NCBI RefSeq assembly: GCF_042242105.1
Contig: NC_092029.1
Span: 14,680,885-14,744,884 of the forward strand
Direction of reading: 5' to 3'
DNA: 64,000 nucleotides
From: Pempheris klunzingeri
Lineage: Eukaryota; Chordata; Actinopteri; Acropomatiformes; Pempheridae
A program made the translations under genes and the position numbers. Below the pieces are notes generated by a model, which worked only from the letters and a program-made list of their open reading frames with translations, was not told the DNA's origin and did no database searches. Below are positions 60,002-64,000 of the stretch, piece by piece. Within the stretch, counting starts at the first letter, position 1, and each line of letters opens with the position of its first letter.

Positions 60002-61138
60002 CTGCACATAAGGGAGACCATGTTAATGTTTTAGCAATCTGCCTCACTTTATTTTTATGGAATAATGAAAAAATTAATAAAAAAAAAACACAATGTCTCA
60101 ATGGAGGACAACCTTATACCACAAACTTAACTAGCCAATTGTTGTGTGAGAGTCATTACATTTCAAAGCGTTGATTGTTTTAGTTGCATTAGACAAAAAA
60201 GGACATAAATGAATCCTATCATCTAGTCTGTTTCATAAGCCTGGACAGCTGCCATCATGGTACCAAGATCGGCGGAAGTAGTCTTTACCAACATGGCGTC
60301 GACCGACAGACAATGGACTCCGCAAACACGTGCTAAGGATCGGCTACGATCTAATATGACAACATAACCGATGGGAAACGTGGTTTGGCACGATCGACAC
60401 CGAGTGAAACGTTTTTACGTTTCACGTAATAAGAAACTTAATGATAGGGGCCGAATGATTCCAATAGGAGGCGGTGAGCTGAAGCGAAAGCAAAAACGGT
60501 GACTAGTCATTAATGAAAGCGCACTGCATGGAAAGAGGCCGCGTGTATGTTAACATCAAATCAGTATTTAGTTACGTAACAGTGAAATTAACCTTTACGT
60601 CGCTGACTGGCGTTAGACACATTACATTAAACTCCACCATCCGTTGCCCTAATAACCTTCAGTATGAGGTGTGTGAGACGTGCTGAGGTGAAGGGATCTG
60701 GCTTTGAAGTGAGCCAGGTCTGCTCTGATGTGGTCCAGCCGGGTCGAGGATGTGTCCTTAATAAACCAAAATCCGTTAAATAAACCGAGTCTGCGTTGTC
60801 ATCCTCACCACACCTGCCTCGGCGAAACTCAAGCCTGGCCTAACACTGCTGCAGAGTGCCGCATTTACACAGCTCGGCATCAAAAACTATCCGCCAGTCC
60901 ACCAAAATGTGACAATGTTAAAGGATTATATATTGTGTAACAGTTATTAGACAACAGGTGACAGCATTCATGTGTTAGCCGGAGCCCACGAGACGGTTAG
61001 GATGCTAAGGTTGTCGTCGTGACTCAGGAGCTCTCGTCGTGGATACGTCCGACCAAAGCTCAGTTATGGGTTAGCAAACCACAAATATTAAAGCAGGACA
61101 ATATGTTCCGTGTGCGAGCCAAACACTAATGTACATAC

Positions 61139-61260
61139 CTTGTTTATTCCGTTGACTTGTCTTGAATAAAATGCTACCAATACAGTGTCCCTTCTGCTCT
61201 CTGACGCAGGGAAATGGAAAGGGACTTCCTTTTAATAGACCGGATTCTTTATACACATTC
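61139..61260 (-). promoter_or_regulatory. hsp90ab1 core promoter and non-coding exon 1
   Basis: On the minus strand TATAAAG (61253-61247) is followed about 25-30 nt later by a likely start near 61220. The leader reaches AACAAG|GTATGT, a good donor with exon end at 61139. Intron 1 then runs to 60002, where coding begins directly at the acceptor. I could not find a clear heat-shock element, which suits a mostly constitutive gene. Confidence 0.65.
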
Positions 61261-61951
61261 GTTAGTGTGCGGCCGTATCCATCCGCGGTGCACCAACTAC
61301 CATTAGGACAGTCTGTAAAATAGCTTTTATTTAAGAAAATGACCTTTTGTAAGACAGTGATTTAAAATCAAATAGATGGTTGAAATGAACGTATACAGAG
61401 TTAGTGAAATAATATAATTATTTATAGAGCCAGGCAACTACATACGCCTGAGAGTTAAGTGAATATTAATGTTCGGTGTTATTGCTGCAAAACTTCGTTA
61501 GGAAGATGATGTGCAGCTGGTGTTAAATCATCAGAACTCAAGTCTAACTGTGTTTTATACATACTAAATATGAAGAGGGTTATTCGGCGATGCACCGGGT
61601 GGTAAAGATAACCTTGTGCACCTTGTGAAACACTGCAATGTAACTAACAAAGTCAGTCCCTGTGCCCAGCGGGCCATTGCTGCCACCTTGTGGAGGTTTA
61701 TGCTAAAAGGCTTGAACTACATAGATATTCAGAGACCATATTTTTGGCTCGACTCCACGGCTGCCGGCATATACTATCGAGGCAGAAACATCTGCGCCAT
61801 CCTCAGAAATGTATGCGGTCAAAATCACCGGGTTTTATAGCATATTTCACAGCAAAGCGTGGGGATCTTTTTCATCTGACGGAGGGATATTTAAAAAAAG
61901 GGGGTCGTGCTTCGTTTCTTCTAGCACTTTCCGTGAAAAACCCGCCTAAAG

Positions 61952-61959
61952 TGACGTCA
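61952..61959. promoter_or_regulatory. Consensus cAMP response element
   Basis: A full palindromic TGACGTCA within GTGACGTCAC, about 0.7 kb upstream of the inferred hsp90ab1 start. A match to CREB/ATF consensus only; which promoter it serves is unknown. Confidence 0.4.
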
Positions 61960-62026
61960 CGGCTTGTCAGACGCAGCCCTCGCGGCCCAGCTGCTGTCTG
62001 AGGGATCTAGAACCTACCAGAGCCAC

Positions 62027-62027
<1 letters not shown>

Positions 62028-62083
<56 letters not shown>
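62028..62083 (+). repeat. CA microsatellite, about 28 units
   Basis: Pure (AC)n, the longest microsatellite in the window and likely polymorphic. Confidence 0.97.
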
Positions 62084-62086
<3 letters not shown>

Positions 62087-62843
62087 CAGTAGCCTGACAA
62101 CGGGCCTGGAACCTACAACAGCAACACCATGGCAACCAAAACATTCATTGTGACATTGTTCACACAGCAAAATAAATGGCGGATCAGGATGATCGCGTCC
62201 AGCATAGTGATGCTATTAAACCAGGAGAGCCACTGATGTTGAACAATAAAATAAAATAACAGGGTTAGAGAGCTGATTGTTCAGTTACATCTATCAGTTA
62301 ATTGATTAATCGATCGATCGACAGTGTACATTAAGCAACCAGCTGACACACTTGGTATTCACGAGCTGTCTGAGGGGTTCGCATGAGGCGTTTGTTGGCT
62401 GTTCCCTCTACATGTTGAAGCAGATATAGACAGTAAGCAAGTACATTTAAAAGAGATACGAATAGAGCCACCCAACCCACAAACCACCACCACCACCAAT
62501 AATAATAATAGTAATAACAACAATAACAACAAAAATGAATGAATTTGAATAGAAGGATGATATCACTATCCTGGGAAAAGCTGATTTAAAGTGGCCCACA
62601 GACAATCACAGGGAAAATGTCTCTGTGCTTTTATTTTGTTGTTGATTTATTAGCATGCATTATAAACTAGACTAATGTGCCTTGTGTAATGAAGAGTGAC
62701 CGATCATGTCCCCTTAGTGGTAATGACATCTCTCAAGGATTCCCATTGTCATCACTTCGTTGCACGTTAACATTCACTTCCTTCCTTTTCAAAATATTAG
62801 TTATCTCATCCATAAAACAACACTTAGGCCTCTTCATTTCCTT

Positions 62844-62894
62844 GAGCCACTGGGCCATCTGTGGCCATCTGTGGCCCAGATGGCCCAGTGGCTC
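62844..62894. repeat. Inverted repeat, 18-bp arms
   Basis: GAGCCACTGGGCCATCTG (62844-62861) is perfectly inverted at 62877-62894, with a 15-nt spacer that repeats the GGCCATCTGT unit. Confidence 0.9.
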
Positions 62895-63085
62895 CATGGT
62901 AAGGTGATCAAAAGCTGTGGCAGGGATGGCAGATTATAACTACAGTCTATGGATATAACCCCAAAATAAACATTGTAGGATCAAGAGATGGAGCTCTACA
63001 TTCACCACTCACTGAAAAGTCCTACTGATGCAGTTAATATTTTTGGATTTATCTCACAAACACATCACATAATATACACATTATC

Positions 63086-63109
63086 ATGATGATGATGATG
63101 ATGATGATG
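63086..63109 (+). repeat. GAT/ATG microsatellite
   Basis: Eight units of ATG/GAT in an AT-rich stretch. Confidence 0.9.
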
Positions 63110-63249
63110 CTTATTATTGTTTAGTAATGTTTATTTGTAGTTCGCACTGGTAATATAGTGGTACTATTATTACTTGTGAGTTCAGTGCTGTTGGAGTAGC
63201 CAATATCAGAGTTAGTGGCTGTCAGACAACATTTTCCATCTCCGTCCAG

Positions 63250-63660
63250 CGGCCACGTCCCGATATGCAAATCAAGCGCGCCTGTACTCTGGTACGTAGA
63301 GCGCTTGCGTCAATGTTTTTGAAGGCCCGCGACTAGCCAACGTGCTAATCCAACATACGGAACGTTACAGAGATTTTCACAACTAATAGCTCACCCATAG
63401 TGGGTTTTATCACTCTGTACGTCACCTGTTCCCGGGTACGTATAAAAGGATATTTTCATGTTCATTACGAGCTCACATTTAGCCCGCTAAAGTGGATTTT
63501 GTCTGTCAGGTGGCGTAAACACCAGCTCTAGCTAATGTTAGCTTAGCCAACTTTAGCTGTGCCGGGTATGGTAGCGTGCTTGATGCTAGCTTTAGCTAAC
63601 AAAGCTGTCAGCTTTTTGGTAACTTTAATTGGGGTCGAGTTATTTAACGTTAGCTACTCT
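63250..63660 (+). promoter_or_regulatory. Promoter-like region at the right edge
   Basis: A consensus octamer ATGCAAAT (63265-63272) is followed by CpG-containing sequence, TATAAAAG at 63441-63448 and several GTTAGC/GCTAAC motifs further right, the pattern seen at other promoters in this window. No start codon with a convincing frame follows before 64000, so the gene, if on the plus strand, begins in the missing sequence. Human 6p21.1 would suggest slc29a1 next; that is a guess. Confidence 0.4.
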
Positions 63661-64000
63661 ATGATATACCGGGACAACACAAAGTGATACTACTTCAACC
63701 GTGGGGCTTAGTGATGTGAAATGACTGATTGTTACCGCTCTACGATAAGCTAAGCTAACCTCAAGCAGCGCTACAGTTGGATAGTAAAAGTCATAAATCG
63801 ATGTCGGATTTGTAAATGAAGCAAACTATGGTACCCACACAATCATGGCAGTTTTTTCAGCGTACTTGCTAACATTTTTTAAATAGAATAAGCTAACGCA
63901 TCTCTTTGCACCGTAATGCTGATGTTAGGTTTGTGTTTTTTTGAGGAGTTTATTCAAGTGTGAGTTTAACACATCATAGATGAATAGGCTGCTAACGACT

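Larger units (their letters stand above)
61261..63240. other. Spacer right of hsp90ab1
   Basis: No recognisable exon. It holds the CRE, the long CA repeat, a CCA/AAT/AAC low-complexity stretch near 62480-62535, an inverted repeat at 62844-62894 and a GAT repeat at 63086-63109. Confidence 0.55.

Noticed and set aside
61260-61960. Heat-shock elements upstream of hsp90ab1
   Set aside because: Candidate GAA/TTC units near 61484-61500 and 61908-61920 have wrong spacing or orientation.
62871-62940. tRNA-like box A (TGGCCCAGTGG)
   Set aside because: No box B follows at a suitable distance, and the similarity comes from the inverted repeat itself.

Overview
The window is vertebrate nuclear DNA and almost certainly ray-finned fish, probably a percomorph. 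It has split genes with short introns, AT-rich spacers, CA and GAT microsatellites, several short non-autonomous repeats of fish type, and proteins close to vertebrate families but with fish-like differences. Exon limits were placed by hand from reading frame, GT/AG sites and remembered human proteins; nothing was aligned by program.

Layout, left to right: (1) 1-1050 (+), the last two coding exons of a proline-rich gene, best read as mia3/TANGO1. (2) 4049-8351 (-), complete aida, 10 coding exons, 305 aa, converging on mia3. (3) 9567-14443 (+), complete rnf8, 9 exons, 526 aa. (4) 14444-18831, a 4.4 kb spacer. (5) 18895-21946 (+), tcte1/drc5, 4 exons. (6) 26576-30903 (-), tmem151b, 2 exons. (7) 34452-41690 (+), nfkbie, 6 exons. 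(8) 44405-48142 (+), slc35b2, 4 exons. (9) 55221-60001 (-), hsp90ab1, 11 coding exons, with a non-coding first exon and TATA box near 61139-61253. (10) 63250-64000, a promoter-like region at the right edge whose gene lies outside.

Two conserved blocks meet here. mia3-aida in tail-to-tail order matches human 1q41. tcte1-tmem151b-nfkbie-slc35b2-hsp90ab1 keeps the order and relative strands of human 6p21.1. rnf8, a 6p21.2 gene in human, lies between them. The genes share no pathway: ER export, JNK/axin regulation, DNA-damage ubiquitin signalling, the ciliary nexin-dynein complex, a membrane protein, NF-kappaB inhibition, Golgi PAPS transport and a cytosolic chaperone.

I found no hidden operon-like system, CRISPR array, tRNA gene or virus-like coding region. 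The best unexplained signals are a SUMO-binding-like acidic tail on Rnf8, an altered phosphodegron in IkB-epsilon, an X-box upstream of tcte1, a 43-bp near-perfect palindrome, an in-frame 120-nt aida intron, a U-tract after a weak hsp90ab1 donor, GTTAGC/GCTAAC clusters at promoters, and several short repeat families.
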